Shown here in pieces: positions 21,850 through 33,244 of a stretch of DNA of 64,000 bases. A model generated the notes under the pieces. It did no database searches. It had not been told where the DNA came from and saw only the letters and a list, made by a program, of their open reading frames with translations. The position numbers and the translations under genes are program-made. Each line of letters opens with the position of its first letter. The stretch's first letter is position 1. Source of the stretch: Arctopsyche grandis (lineage: Eukaryota; Arthropoda; Insecta; Trichoptera; Hydropsychidae); contig NC_135362.1 in the NCBI RefSeq assembly GCF_051622035.1, positions 9,055,501 through 9,119,500 on the forward strand, given 5' to 3'.

Positions 21850-23797
21850 GCATTTTGAATTATCCCTGTATATATTTTATTGATATGCAACAATAACGTG
21901 CAAGTGAAACAAAATTGCTAGAATGAGTGACATATATTTATACATAAAAAGTACAATTACATTAACAACTTATTACATAAACAGAATAGCAAGTATCAAA
22001 TTTTTTCATCGGATAAACAATTTACAGAACAAAACTGATGCGACTGATCTACTTGAGGTATATATATATATATAATGTTACACGTTTACGGGTAAACAAT
22101 TTTCATCTTCGTTTATCACAATTATTTAAACTTTTATAAAATGTTTCAACCGTGATCTGAAAGATAATTTGCGTTCGGATTTGTTTCAATCAAAACCTGA
22201 CAGGTTTACTTTTTGTTAGAGAGCAAACACTTACAAATACACTAAAGTTAGGAAGTCTTACTCTTCAAATTTATTATGATATACATACATTTGCGAAAAT
22301 ATCCATCTCATCAACAATTGTACTGAACGTATCAAATTCCGGCATAACTAAAATTCACATGTGTAGACGAACGCAACGAAGCGGTAGCAAAATTTCACTG
22401 CAGCAACAACACAACATATTAGCAATACAAGTATACAATATTCTCAAAATCCAGTTGAATTCCAAACTCAATAACATGCCTGCCGTACGAATTGAACAAC
22501 TTATGCAAAAAGTGCAAAGATTGACATGTTAAATACTAAGTATTGAATAACTATAATTTAAACCAGAGTACTGCATGATTATAAAGTTTGGTCCAGTTTC
22601 TTTACCCTCCAGATAATTCTTATAATGCTGATAAATCTCCCATTTACAAATTACATATTCACTATGTCAGTTGGTATATCACTAGTAACTTACGACATAA
22701 TAATTTTATATTTATATAAACACAGGTTTATCTTTCACAATTTTTTTTAACATTTTAGGCCTAGTCCCTAGTTAAAGTTACGGTTTCTGTACCAGACTAC
22801 GTTACGAAACAAAGATTTACACTCTATCACCGACTCATGCAATAATACTATTTATATATTTATGTACTTATTGATAAATCGCAGTAATCAAGGAAGTATT
22901 GAATATTTCAGTGATATTTCTCTATTTTTAAATTTGTCCAATTATATACTTATTAACTTGACTAAGTTTTATTGCGAAATATTACATAGATATATAGTGT
23001 ACGCTTAAATTTCACATCCTTATATCGTAAATGTATATGACTTAGTCTACCAAAAGTATGCAAATAGTGCCCAGCACCATTCCTTCATTGCTATGTTAAG
23101 TGAAAATTATTATAACACATTCGATCGGCGACCGAAAAACCATTGTAAGCACTATTCACGTAAAACTAAAATTAAAAAGCATACTAAATAGAATACGCAA
23201 CGATAGACGACAAAAATAAAAGAAACTCATTCAATATTGCATATTACATTTTTTTTTTGTCACAGAATCTTAAACGTATATAAAAAAAGTATAGTTAGCT
23301 ACTGAAAAATATTCGACACGAACAAGCATTAAGTGTATTGAGACAATTATGCTATGTAATCACTATAATATGTAGTTAAAAATACCAATGAACGAAACGA
23401 TGCCATCAAAAATACTCGAAAAAAAAGGAAAATGTATTTACAAGTCACTACGTTCTTACATATTAAACCATTATTGCAACATTCATTGATGTCGAGTATT
23501 GCAGGTTGTGTTATATTAAAAAAAAAAACCAACAGACAAGTTAGGGACATCGATTTGAAATAGTTTGATTGTCCAATCTTTAAGATTTCACAAAGCAAGT
23601 AAATATTGCAAAAGTATATTATATTATATATGTATATGTATATAAATTAACATATGTGTGTGTTTCAAGAATCGACAGTTTCAAAAGAAAGCTAAGACAT
23701 CAATCTATAAGAAACAAGATTAGCTAGAGCAAAGAAACGCATTGAGACAGACGAGAGCACCCTAGAGCTGACACGAGCCCGATGGGTTGTGTTTGCG
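21850..23797 (-). other. Probable long 3' UTR of Fgop2
   Basis: Nearly 2 kb of AT-rich DNA without recognisable repeats and without coding potential lies between the Fgop2 stop codon and the SPCS3 3' end. TTTATTG at about 21867 (CAATAAA on the minus strand) is a candidate polyadenylation signal. The absence of transposons here, unlike the flanking DNA, fits transcribed UTR sequence (inference). Confidence 0.4.
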
Positions 23798-26700
23798 TCA
23801 CGTGCTCGTGCCGGCGACTGCGTCAGTCTGAACGTCTTTGTCCTGGGTGGGAATAGTCGGATTCAGCAACTCGCCACCCGTGCCGTATTTGCGTGACAGC
23901 TCCAGCATTTCTCTAAGACCCTGCAAAAAAAGAGAGATAATAATTTTTTTTAAATAGTTCAACTTTCTACGTCCGAATAAAAAAAGACATATTTATGACC
24001 TTATTCTCCAGAACGAGACGAGACAACAACTCTTTTTCTTTCGGTGCGTTTTCATCGTCTATGTAAGCGGCACGGTGCATCACTGACGCCATCTCGTTGA
24101 TTTTATCTGCTTGCTGTTGTATTACCTGAAATTTAATTAAGGATAAGAATAAAATATAACCAATATACAGTGTATGTTAGAACAATACGTCAACAAGCTT
24201 TTTACTAGCTTCACACTTATTAGTTCGGTGACATTCCTGACATGCAAAAAATTGTCATCTGATTTTTGAACCACTTCTACTCTTCCAATTGCTTAGATAT
24301 CTTACCGACATATGGGGTTAGAGTTTAATCATTAACCAACTCATTAAAAATTACATCGAAATCTTGTATCAGATTGAATGGACGACAGCCAGCTATCCAA
24401 ACACGTCTTTCTACCACCCCTTCACAACTAACAGGCTCAACATTTGTTACTTTTTTCACTCGCATTTACTCTCATCTCATATAAACTTAATGTTAGCTTT
24501 TATACTTTCTCACATACGTTTTCAATTCACTTAAAGTAATTTATTGGTGATATTCGTGGCCCAACTATCGAAATGTTTGGGCTAAACATAACCTATACGT
24601 AGCTGTCACTTGGCGCAAAGAGTGAGGCAGAGAGATGTTCTGGAGCATCCATACTCCTCACTGGAAGACCAATGGAGGTCGTGATCCTTAGAAATGAGGT
24701 TATCGACAAGAATATATTTAGAATTAAGACTCTTTGCTGCCGGGCAAGCTTACGGTGACATTAACAGAGTGAAATTACTAAATGCACTGAGCATTGAAGA
24801 ATTAGACATGAAATGCAAAGGAGGTATGTAAAAATACAAATTTCTGGAACTTTAAAAAGCATAAAATAAAATAATTAATGTAAAAAAAACTTTTTAGTAG
24901 TGTTAATTTTAGATAGTTTTGCACATGAAAAATAAACGCTAGTACGCCTAATCTATACCGACACAATCTTTGACAAAGCTCACCCCCTGGAGTATTTTAT
25001 CCTTGCATTGACATAGGTTTGATCGATAGTGTTGAAGAAATGTAGTAGGAACTTAATACGGATTCGTAATGACATGTAGATACGCCTGAAGAAGCTGGTA
25101 ACCACGAGTACGTCCATTCCGTACGATTCAGTCTGTTATTTCCATTAGTTAGATGCGCATTCCATGGACCACGAGACGCACGAACATCTCCATCCTCAAA
25201 GAGCTGGAAGTTTCAGAGAGAGACACTCCACAACACGTAGAAAAGGGAATCTTTTCTACTTTGGCCAAATTGCAAGAAGAGTTGAGAGTCTAGAAAGGCT
25301 GGTATTCACCAGAATACTAGAGGGAAGGCGAGCGAGAGGACAGTCTCCCATAAGATGGTCAGACCAAATTAAAGAACTGACAGGATCGTTCCTAAACGAT
25401 GCTTTCAACATGGCATCAGTACCGAAGGAGTGGAGGCAGATCAGTCCAACAGATTCCAGAAGATATAGATAACCACGACGCTCAGCATTGAGCAAACGAG
25501 AAAGATGAAGAAGCATTGCCATCATCTTCACGTTACGAAACACTCTTCGACACTAAATTATTAACATTCTTACTTTATCCATAAGTATATAAAAAGTAGA
25601 AGGGAAAAACGGTGTAAAGGGAAAGTAAAAGGCAAACGGTGGCTTGAGAGAAAGAGGCTATCTTGGCTCCGGAATATCAGATCATGGATATCGAAAATTG
25701 TTTCGGCGTGCCCAAGATAGTCCCATAGTAGTCGGCTACTTCCGAATACAGATTTCGCACGAAAGGAAGATGATATAAAAAGTATCAACAGTACTGTGAA
25801 AATTCAAGATTACTCAGTATTAATCACTGAACATGTTTTCATGATTGTTTTTTAGATATTATATAATGGCTTTTATGTATATGTTACAATCCAAGTGTAC
25901 ATTTCGTTCGTTCGTGAGCATACTAGTTAGTTCATACACGAACCAATCTGGCCAGTTATACTGGACACAAAATTGACAAACGAACTACATAGTTTGTTCA
26001 CGAACAAACTGAAACAAACTGGCGTAAGTTAAATATTCTCAATCGTTCGTCCCATCTTCAGCGTATGTATGCTTACCCTGAGTTGTTACAACATTTTAAT
26101 AAGGCGAAGTAAGAAGAGGTGTGTAAAAACTAGCGGAAACAGGAATTATAGCAAAGTTGTGATGTGGTTTCCATAGCATTTCCCTTATAAATACTAGACG
26201 TTTTGACAGCTAAAAGTTTCATGCAACACCTGGTGAGTCTATTTGAAGATCAAACCAATAGTTTGTATATATGAAAAAACTAGAATGTTCATGAACAAAC
26301 GAAATGCACACTTGGACCGACATATACATATACGAAAAGTGATCACACATCTATTGAGATTAGATTTATCATTACAATATTTGATAATGTAATAAAAAAT
26401 AGTTGCAGATACAAATATTAGCTGTCAAATATCAACAGCCAGAGCCTGGCAAGCAGCCGACTCAATGCAGCATTTAAATCTGCCTGTTCTCTACTGCCAA
26501 GTATCGCATTGGAGGGGATTGGTACAAACATTGAGTTTTAAGTTCGAATTTATTATATACCAAATTTAACCCAAGCAAAACTGGGCACGTTTTGTTGCCA
26601 GCATTCAGCCCAATTACTCTCAAGTAATCGAATGGTGTGATTCGTGCTTTTTTCTGCATTTCTTTCGTGCATTTCTTCTGACAAGAGAATTTTATGACAC

Positions 26701-29700
26701 TAGAGATTTCAACTTATAATAGCTCTACACAAGAGCATTGGAGAAGAAGACCAATTGTATTTCATCGATTTTGTAGAACCAGAACTATACAAAGACTGGT
26801 CTGAAAGCACAACTACAATATATAAAAAAAATTCGGACCAATCCATGACTTTATCCATGTATTTGAGGAATATAAGGAGTATAAAACACAAAATTCGATA
26901 ATGAAACATACACGTTCAAACATGCCAGCTATGAGAGCATTTTTTTTATTGATTATAATTTTTTTATTACTTAACATCACTATAAATATTATAAACATAA
27001 AATATCGAGAAGATAGAATATTTTAAACGGTCAAAATAAAATATTGTTTTAAAAAATTGCTATTTGCAATTCCAGCCAAAACCTTACTAACTGTAAGTTA
27101 GTACATAAAGAATATAAATATAAATTTTCAGTTTGATACATTCAGTGGGTGTGGAAAAATCGTGTGGACACGACATTTTTGACTTTTCGAAGAGGAAAAT
27201 ATCCTACTTCTGATTGATTAAATTTAATGATTTATTTTATTATTTTCATCACATTGATACAAGAATTATGATTGAATTTTCTTGTGAAGACCACACATAT
27301 CTAAAAGGTCGAAAAAAATAGTGGAAGAAGAATCAAACAAGAGTAAACTGCCACTTCCAGACGACGGATCTTCACTAAATTTTATATATATAACTTGGTA
27401 TTAAGCGTAAACTTCCACCTAGATATGAAACTTCAGTTAAATAAATCAAGAGATTCCTGAGCAAAACATAAAAAAACCTCGATTCTCTAGAGTAAAAGTA
27501 CTACATACTTCCAGTTGAGGTAAAAATATTAAGGTGTTACGTACACCGCCGAGTAAGTGCAATCGGATTAGGCCGTTATAATTGGTTTCAAGGAGTATCT
27601 CCAGTCTAAGTGCAAGTAGGCTAAACAATGGCCACCGAAGTGACCGATAGCTCGGGACTGAGTGTCGTGGGAATACATATCCGGGTACATGCCTAAACAA
27701 TAGAGAAGTAACCGGACGTCGAAGATACCCTGAGCGACCTATCCGTTATAAGGCGGCACTTAGGCGATATCAAGACATTCCGGACGGAGCACTGCCAGTG
27801 CGTGTATTTCCTTAATCACCAACAAATGCTGTGATACGACTGTTGGCCTTTTACTTGGATCCTCCACCCACCCCTACGCAACAAAGGTATAAAATTTATA
27901 ATTTCTATTACATGTAAAAAAAACTTCATTCTGATTCGTTGAGAGGTTCGGGAGATAATTGAATCCAAAAACTTAAAAAAAAAAAGAGTAAAGGAGGTAC
28001 TACAGATATTTCCGGTCACATTTTTCTAGAACATGAAAATGTAATCAATGATGATCGATTCCAAGTTTGCATCAGTCAAAATCTCAAGTTCGAATTCTCG
28101 CATGATCACAAAACTGAACTTATTGTTACAACGTACATACATAGATAAAGTAAAAATAAGCAAAAAAAATAAATAATACAAACCTCCTGTTGCCGTCTGT
28201 TTATAATGCCTTGAAAATCAATTCGAGAGTTCCAAATCTGCCACTGGACGTGTTGCCTATATTTGCTCATGATATATTCTAAAGCCTTCCGATGTTCGTC
28301 CAATGCGATCTGCAACCGTTGATTCTCCTGCTGCATCTCCCGCAGCTCTCTACTGTTCGAGATGAGAACCGAATGCGGCTGCCTCGACGCCACCTCGTTC
28401 AACGCTTGAATATCTTCCTGATACTGAAACACCAAAAGTCCAATCAGAAACGGAGAACCCCAACTAAAGAGCATAACAAACACCATACCATTTCAACGAC
28501 AGTAAAACCGACTGCCTCGTCACGAATCCGTCTACAATATGTATTGGAAATATCAAATTTCTAAATAACAAAAAAACCCGACTGTGCAATAAAGCCCCAA
28601 TTTCAATGGCAAGTAGTACGCGCCTATCTATATAACAGATGTTGCACAAAATTGATACGCGATTAAATACAGACTATTAAATTTCACCCGCGTATCATAA
28701 CTGTACAGTTCTACATAATATAACGTGACTTGAAACGTAGTCTATTTATGTATATTTTAATGGAATCAAATATTACGAAATCGAATACATAAAAATGCAT
28801 CATAAGTGATTAGTATGCGTTCCCACAACGTGTTACACATCACGTAGAGCGTTTACAAAATCAATTGCGTAAATTGTTTCATTAGAAATTTCTATGCAGA
28901 GTTGGATAACAACGTTTACTACAACAAATAGCACCCACTGATTAAATATGTATGTTTAAGCATTGACGTAAAGCTGGTAAGCATACGTTGTATAGTCTTT
29001 CTTAACCCATTGAATGCTGACAAGTCCACGGGCCTGAAATATGCCTATCGGCGTAGTTTTTTAGGTACGTAAAAAATAAACTAGAATACTACCTGCTAAT
29101 AAGCCTTTCCAGGTTGCATTGAGAAAAAAATTAATTGAACGTGTCAATGTTTATAAATACTGGTTTACACCGGAATTACTGAATGTATAACCATAGCAGA
29201 ATTATCCGATAGAAATCCCAAACTGCCAAGTATTTTAGATTGTGACTATTATATTTTAACAACAATGAAGATGGAACTATTTTTGGAAAAATACATTCAT
29301 TAACCCTATGAATGCTGACCGGCGTTTTGCCAACAAGTCCATGGGCCTGAAAAACGCCGATAGTCGTTCTATTTTGAGCATGTACAAAGTAAACAAGAAT
29401 ACTGCCCGCTAAGCCTTTCCAGGTAGCATTGAGGAAAAAATGCATTGAACGTGTCAATGTTTATAAAGACTGGAATTTCTGAATTTATAACCATAGCAGA
29501 AGTACCCGATGGAAATCGCTAGCACCCGAGTATTTCAGATTGTGGCTTGGCATTTAGATTGTGACTATTATATTTTAACAACAATGAAGAAGATGGAACT
29601 AGTTTTGGATAAATACATCCATTAATAGACTTGTTTTGTTTATTTTATATCGTTGCAAGATATATTAGAGAGTCTAAACACACCTTTACACAATTCGAAA

Positions 29701-32700
29701 CCCTCGATGGTAGTTATCTAGGGGTTTGTTTGGATTAGCTACAATTTTTATACCTGCTTTCTATTGGATTTTTAAATAATTCTAGTTGGCGAAATTTTCA
29801 GCGTGGTGGGCGTTCAATAGAAAATATGTCAGCACTCAAAGGGTTAAAGGAACTAACCTTATGAATGATTTTTTGATATTTGCAACTTCATGCATCATAT
29901 CTTAAGCCTATCGTTACTGATTAAATTTTATGAAAATATCAAAAAATACCAAATACCAAAAAAATTATTCATGGTTGTTATCTTCACTAAGCAAACCATG
30001 TATGAGTAATAAAAATGAAAAATTGTAATGTTAGAAATTGGATGTTGGGAACATTGCTTTTGAATGAACTTTTCAACTACTTCATTTCGTCGTTTGATCA
30101 CAACTTTAAGCTTTGGACTGCCATGTATTAAAATGATTCTCTCAAGGTAAAGGTGTACATTAGTAAAAGGTAAGGTGACCATTCGTACTGATTTTACTAC
30201 GATAGTACTGTTTTTTTGGGTATCTGTCCTGGTAAAAAAAACCAGTACACTTTTTTATGTAATAGATGGATAAATATACAAATTCTTCGGCGAAAATGAT
30301 GTCTCCTACATAAATATTGGCAACCTATTCAAATAGTCAGCAGTATGACTCGGTGGTTGCATTTATGTTTAGCACCAAGAGATTACTGGGTTCAATCCCA
30401 TGCTAATCTTAAATACTGCTGCTTAAACTTGGACATTTGTGACTTCAAGTCGATCGTTTCTTATCAGAGTTTGCTAATTTATCAGATTTTCACTGTTGAA
30501 ACGGTTCCTCAAATTGGCAAAAATCATCCTACCTGCTGTCACAAATATCTGAATTTGATTCAAGTACAATATGTAAATTTATGTACAAGATGTCTAAATC
30601 TTAATTAATGAATTACTACAAATCTCAATGGAGTAATTCATTAATTAAGTGTAAATTCCGTGTTCTTCAGCCTCTCAAAATACAGTGATTCATTTACTTA
30701 GTTGCTTATTATTTATTTATTTACTCAAAATACAGCGATTTATGTAATAAAAATGCTGCAATATTTGTAATCAGTTGTTTATGAAATTCCATTGGGTTCC
30801 GTCAAGCCTTCCTGGTATATACATATCTACGTAAAAATAAAATGTTTCAATTTTTCAGGAACAAATGCATCAGCCGACGGATTTTTCACTTTGATGAACA
30901 ATATATAGTCCAGTGATGAAACGAGATTGAATGTTGAAACCTTTAAATCAGCGGTTCTTAACCTCGTTGGAGGTACTGAACCACAACAGTTTCATATGCG
31001 CATTCACCGAACCCTTCTTAATTGGCACCCGAATTTCCATTGGTCTTGACCTCCGCCGAACCCCCGAGACTGACTCACCAAACCCCTGGGGTTCGATCGA
31101 ACCCAGGTCAAGAAGCACTGCTTTAGCCCTTTGAGGAGTACGACCGTACTCGTACGGTTTGACACGTTCAATCACTCAAAATACTCTACCTCCCTCATTG
31201 TTCGACATATTTGCATCTCGTTTTTTTTCAAGTGTTGCTGAGGTTTCTCTTTCACTCTTGTGTATATATATTTTTGTATTCGAATAAAGAAACCAAATTT
31301 AACGAGGCGTGAAAGCCAGTTAAATTTTTATGACTGAACATGATGACAATTTTTTTTCTAAAGTAATATTTTCCACATGTAAAAACTATAAAATATGTTC
31401 CGAACGAATAACATTGAAACGTCTGACTAAATTTATTTCATTTGACCCTCATAAAAACAATTTAGCGTGAAATTATAGATTTATTTTCGAGAGAATTTGG
31501 TCCGGGATGCAAGGCAAGGCAAAGCCGCCGCCACCGGGCAATAAATCAATCATATAATCGAGCGAAATATGTCAACTTTAAAACTTCCCACAAAATAAGA
31601 GTGTTCGCTCGGATTTTTCAAGTCAGTTGATTCCGAAAAAAAAAACTCACTCCTGAGACGTTTCTGGTGTTCAAATTAACTCACTACTCAAAAGGTTAAA
31701 TGTTCCCTTAGTATATTTATTTATTTATATTTATTTATTTAAAGTTTGGACCGTTGTAGCATTACAGGAATTCCTAATGCGCCACAATGGTCAAAAATAT
31801 AACAGAAAAGACAAGAAACAAAATAATAAATTAGACATAACAAAAACAAAACATATATATACACAAACAACTAAAAATAATAATTATTATTATTATATAT
31901 CGTTTATCGTCTTGAATGTTTACAAGGTTTTTGTATTTCGTAATATTCTTTCTCGATTATGATTTTCAAGTTATGAATTCCATAATAATTTATAATTAAT
32001 AATTTATTATAATTTATAATTTATAGTATAATTTTAACCAGTCTTGAATTTGAATTATTTTTTCATAAATGTGCGTCCATGATTCATTAATCTTCGTTTG
32101 AATAGTTGAAATGTTTAGGAATGTAAAAAGGGAAAGGTTTGAATTAATCTGAAACAAACAGCAACGGTGAATCAAAGTTATGTATACAAACAGCAGCACT
32201 AAAAATAACCTAGAACGGTAGCCGTTGGGAAAGAAGATAAATACAATATAAATAAATAAATATACAGACGTCGTATCGCTAATTGAATTATATGCATTAG
32301 TATTGCAGCATTCTGTTTATATAATATAAATAAACAATGGATGCGATTGTATAATTGATCATGGTGATGTATGGCAATTGGCAAGGAACACATGGAGCGA
32401 TCGGTCACGGTCGTATAACGCGGCATCGTAGGTCCTATCGATTTTGCAGGTTATGTCAAACGTATCTGAAATAAAATGGAGGGTTGGCAGCAACATCGGA
32501 CTCGGATTGCTGTCGGTCAGCTGATCGTCGAGACGGGGGGAACTGGGAGCAGGGGGGTGGGGGTGGGGGTGGGGGCGCAGCGCAGCGCCTGGGCCGGGCC
32601 CCGCCGAGTCAAACGTCAGTGACAGCTGGAAGGGGGCGAGGCGCGGGAGGAGGGTGGGGGAGGGGTAGGGGGAGGGGTGGCGTTGGGGGATTGGTGGTAA

Positions 32701-32840
32701 CGTACGTGTTTCATGGCTTCGATGCGGCGGTTGATGGCGTGCGTGTGGGAGAGCAGGGCGTCGGCGGCCGTCTCGCGCTCCTTCAGCCGCCCGGCCAGCC
32801 GCTTCGCGTCCAGGATTATCTGGTGGATCGACACGGACAT
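23798..32840 (-). CDS. Fgop2: FGFR1OP2/SIKE-family coiled-coil protein, 4 exons
   Basis: Exons on the minus strand are 32840-32706, 28423-28184, 24125-24000 and 23920-23798. All break between codons and use GT-AG sites, giving 207 aa. The start MSVSIHQIILDAKRLAGRL, the QEDIQALNEVA and LREMQQENQRLQIALDEH segments, EYIMSKYRQH, and DKINEMASVM...ENKGLREMLELS follow FGFR1OP2 and SIKE1 in order. The family forms long coiled coils and associates with STRIPAK phosphatase-kinase complexes at cytoskeletal and membrane sites. It is shorter than the 253-aa human FGFR1OP2: the segment between the KYRQ motif and the DQI/DKI motif is brief, like the human isoform without the alternative internal exon, and the C-terminal tail differs. 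Introns are about 4.3, 4.1 and 0.08 kb and hold many repeats. The first exon sits in a GC-rich island. Confidence 0.93.
24600..25500 (+). pseudogene. RTE-type LINE 3' fragment (end of reverse transcriptase ORF)
   Basis: Located in Fgop2 intron 2. From about 25150 one frame gives PWTTRRTNISILKELEVSER, then a shift leads to GNLFYFGQIARRVESLERLV, RILEGRRARGQSPIRWSDQI and a terminal WRQI. The order 'RRTN.SIL.EL ... FGHI.RR ... GKR.RGR.P.RWSDQI ... W' is the C-terminal signature of RTE/BovB-like endonuclease-reverse transcriptases. At least one frameshift makes it inactive. The 24600-25140 part is probably the same element but too decayed to read. It is antisense to the host gene. Confidence 0.6.
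25888..26325. mobile_element. GTCCAAGTGT MITE in Fgop2 intron 2
   Basis: The left end CCAAGTGTACATTTCGTTCG and the right end read inward, CCAAGTGTGCATTTCGTTTG, form inverted termini continuing into GAGCATACTAGTT.GTTCATA. The interior contains the segment GTTTTGACAGCTAAAAGTTTC shared (inverted) with 14640. It is non-coding. Confidence 0.65.
27180..28160 (+). repeat. Interspersed repeat with ACCGATACTAAG-type body, copy 1, split by solo LTR
   Basis: 27410-27530 (AGAGATTCCTGAGCAAAACA, CCTCGATTCTCTAGAGTAAA) matches 49820-49930. 28015-28150 (ATTTTTCTAGAACATGAAAA, CAGTCAAAATCTCAAGTTCG) matches 50330-50540. The solo LTR at 27535-27883 has inserted between the two halves. A further partial copy lies inside the hAT element at 45340-45660. 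Confidence 0.55.
27535..27883 (+). mobile_element. Solo LTR (Ty3-type), TSD AAGG
   Basis: TGTTACGTACACCG at the 5' end and CCCCTACGCAACA at the 3' end, with the 4-bp duplication AAGG on both sides (27531-27534, 27884-27887). It contains a TATA-like CGTTATAAGGCGG and ACAAATGCTGTGATACGACT in the place of the polyadenylation signal. The 3' 50 bp is nearly identical to the LTR at 33418-33801. A 4-bp duplication is typical of Ty3-type elements. It lies in Fgop2 intron 2. Confidence 0.85.
29006..29843. mobile_element. piggyBac-type MITE with TTAA ends, internal duplication
   Basis: Left end TTAA-CCCATTGAATGCTGAC (TTAA at 29002-29005); right end GTCAGCACTCAAAGGG-TTAA (29844-29847). A second left end, TTAACCCTATGAATGCTGAC, appears at 29300, and the about 300 bp that follow repeat the first 300 (CAGGT.GCATTGAG.AAAAA, GAACGTGTCAATGTTTATAA). 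It is therefore two tandem or nested copies, with the right end of the first lost. Lies in Fgop2 intron 1. Confidence 0.75.
30337..30830 (+). mobile_element. tRNA-derived SINE in Fgop2 intron 1
   Basis: Head CAGCAGTATGACTCGGTGGT, B box GGGTTCAATCCC, closing ATACTGCTG, body GACTTCAAGTCGATCGTTTC and tail GCCTTCCTGGTATATAC after ATTTATGTAATAAAAATGCTGC. Full-length layout but diverged from the 40-kb copy, closest to the copy at 63340. Confidence 0.75.
30949..31120. mobile_element. Short hAT MITE
   Basis: Left CAGCGGTTCTTAACCTCG and right (inward) CAGTGCTTCTTGACCTGG are hAT-type inverted termini, with an inner GGTTCGATCGAACC palindrome. The flanks CTTTAAAT and CTTTAGCC agree at five of eight positions, so the duplication has decayed or been rearranged. 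It abuts the next element. Confidence 0.6.
31127..31695. mobile_element. piggyBac-type MITE, TTAG/TTAA flanks
   Basis: Left end CCCTTTGAGGAGTACGACC after TTAG; right end ACTACTCAAAAGG before TTAA (31696-31699). The CCCTTTGAG...CTCAAAAGG ends resemble those of the element at 29006-29843. One base of the left TTAA has changed. Confidence 0.55.
31747..31797. repeat. Imperfect palindrome around GGAATTCC
   Basis: TTGGACCGTTGTAGCATTAC and its near-complement ATGCGCCACAATGGTCAA flank AGGAATTCCT, forming an about 50-bp imperfect palindrome. No transposon ends were recognised. A weakly similar CAAGGACCATTG stretch lies near 2255. Confidence 0.5.
32500..32705 (-). promoter_or_regulatory. G/C-rich tract beside Fgop2 exon 1 donor site
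   Basis: The plus strand carries repeated GGGGG runs (about 32533-32575 and 32628-32690), ending a few bases from the exon 1 splice donor at 32705. The island, with exon 1 and the sequence up to about 32960, is the most GC-rich part of the window and probably marks the Fgop2 promoter-proximal region. On the transcribed RNA the runs are C-rich; on the DNA template strand they could form G-quadruplexes (inference). Confidence 0.5.
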
Positions 32841-33234
32841 CGCACCACCACACCACACCGCGACGCGCACCCGCCGACACACCACTAAGGCCAACACTAA
32901 CACACACACTAGCTCGCGCACGACACACTGTCGCCACTCGACACTGTCGTGGCGCCAATGCGCTCGATTCGAGTGTATTTCGTATTATCGAGGTTTTTCT
33001 CTTCGATATAATATGACATATTTCGTCGGTTCGGTGATTACTAGTCAAATGTGAGCCAGTGGAATGGTGGAATCCATCTAAAATTATATCCACCATTTTT
33101 CATGTATTCTTATGACGTTTCTGTAGAATTAAAGCAATGATGTAACGCGACGTGTCCCTTCAGTTGGTAGCGGTAGTAATACTTAGTGTGTCACCCGTGA
33201 CTTTACCGCGCCAACGAGCCTGCTCATCTCATGC
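32841..33234 (-). promoter_or_regulatory. Fgop2 5' UTR and presumed promoter
   Basis: Directly upstream of the Fgop2 ATG; GC-rich up to about 32960 with repeated CACACACC/ACACACT motifs, then AT-richer. No TATA box is evident, as usual for housekeeping promoters. A transposon insertion begins at 33245, so the intact upstream region is short. Confidence 0.35.
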
Positions 33235-33244
33235 TGCGTACGGA

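Noticed and set aside
32359-33096. 245-codon open frame on the minus strand across the GC-rich island
   Set aside because: It overlaps Fgop2 exon 1 in another frame and is rich in Pro/Arg/His from the C-rich tract; the FGFR1OP2-like frame explains the locus.
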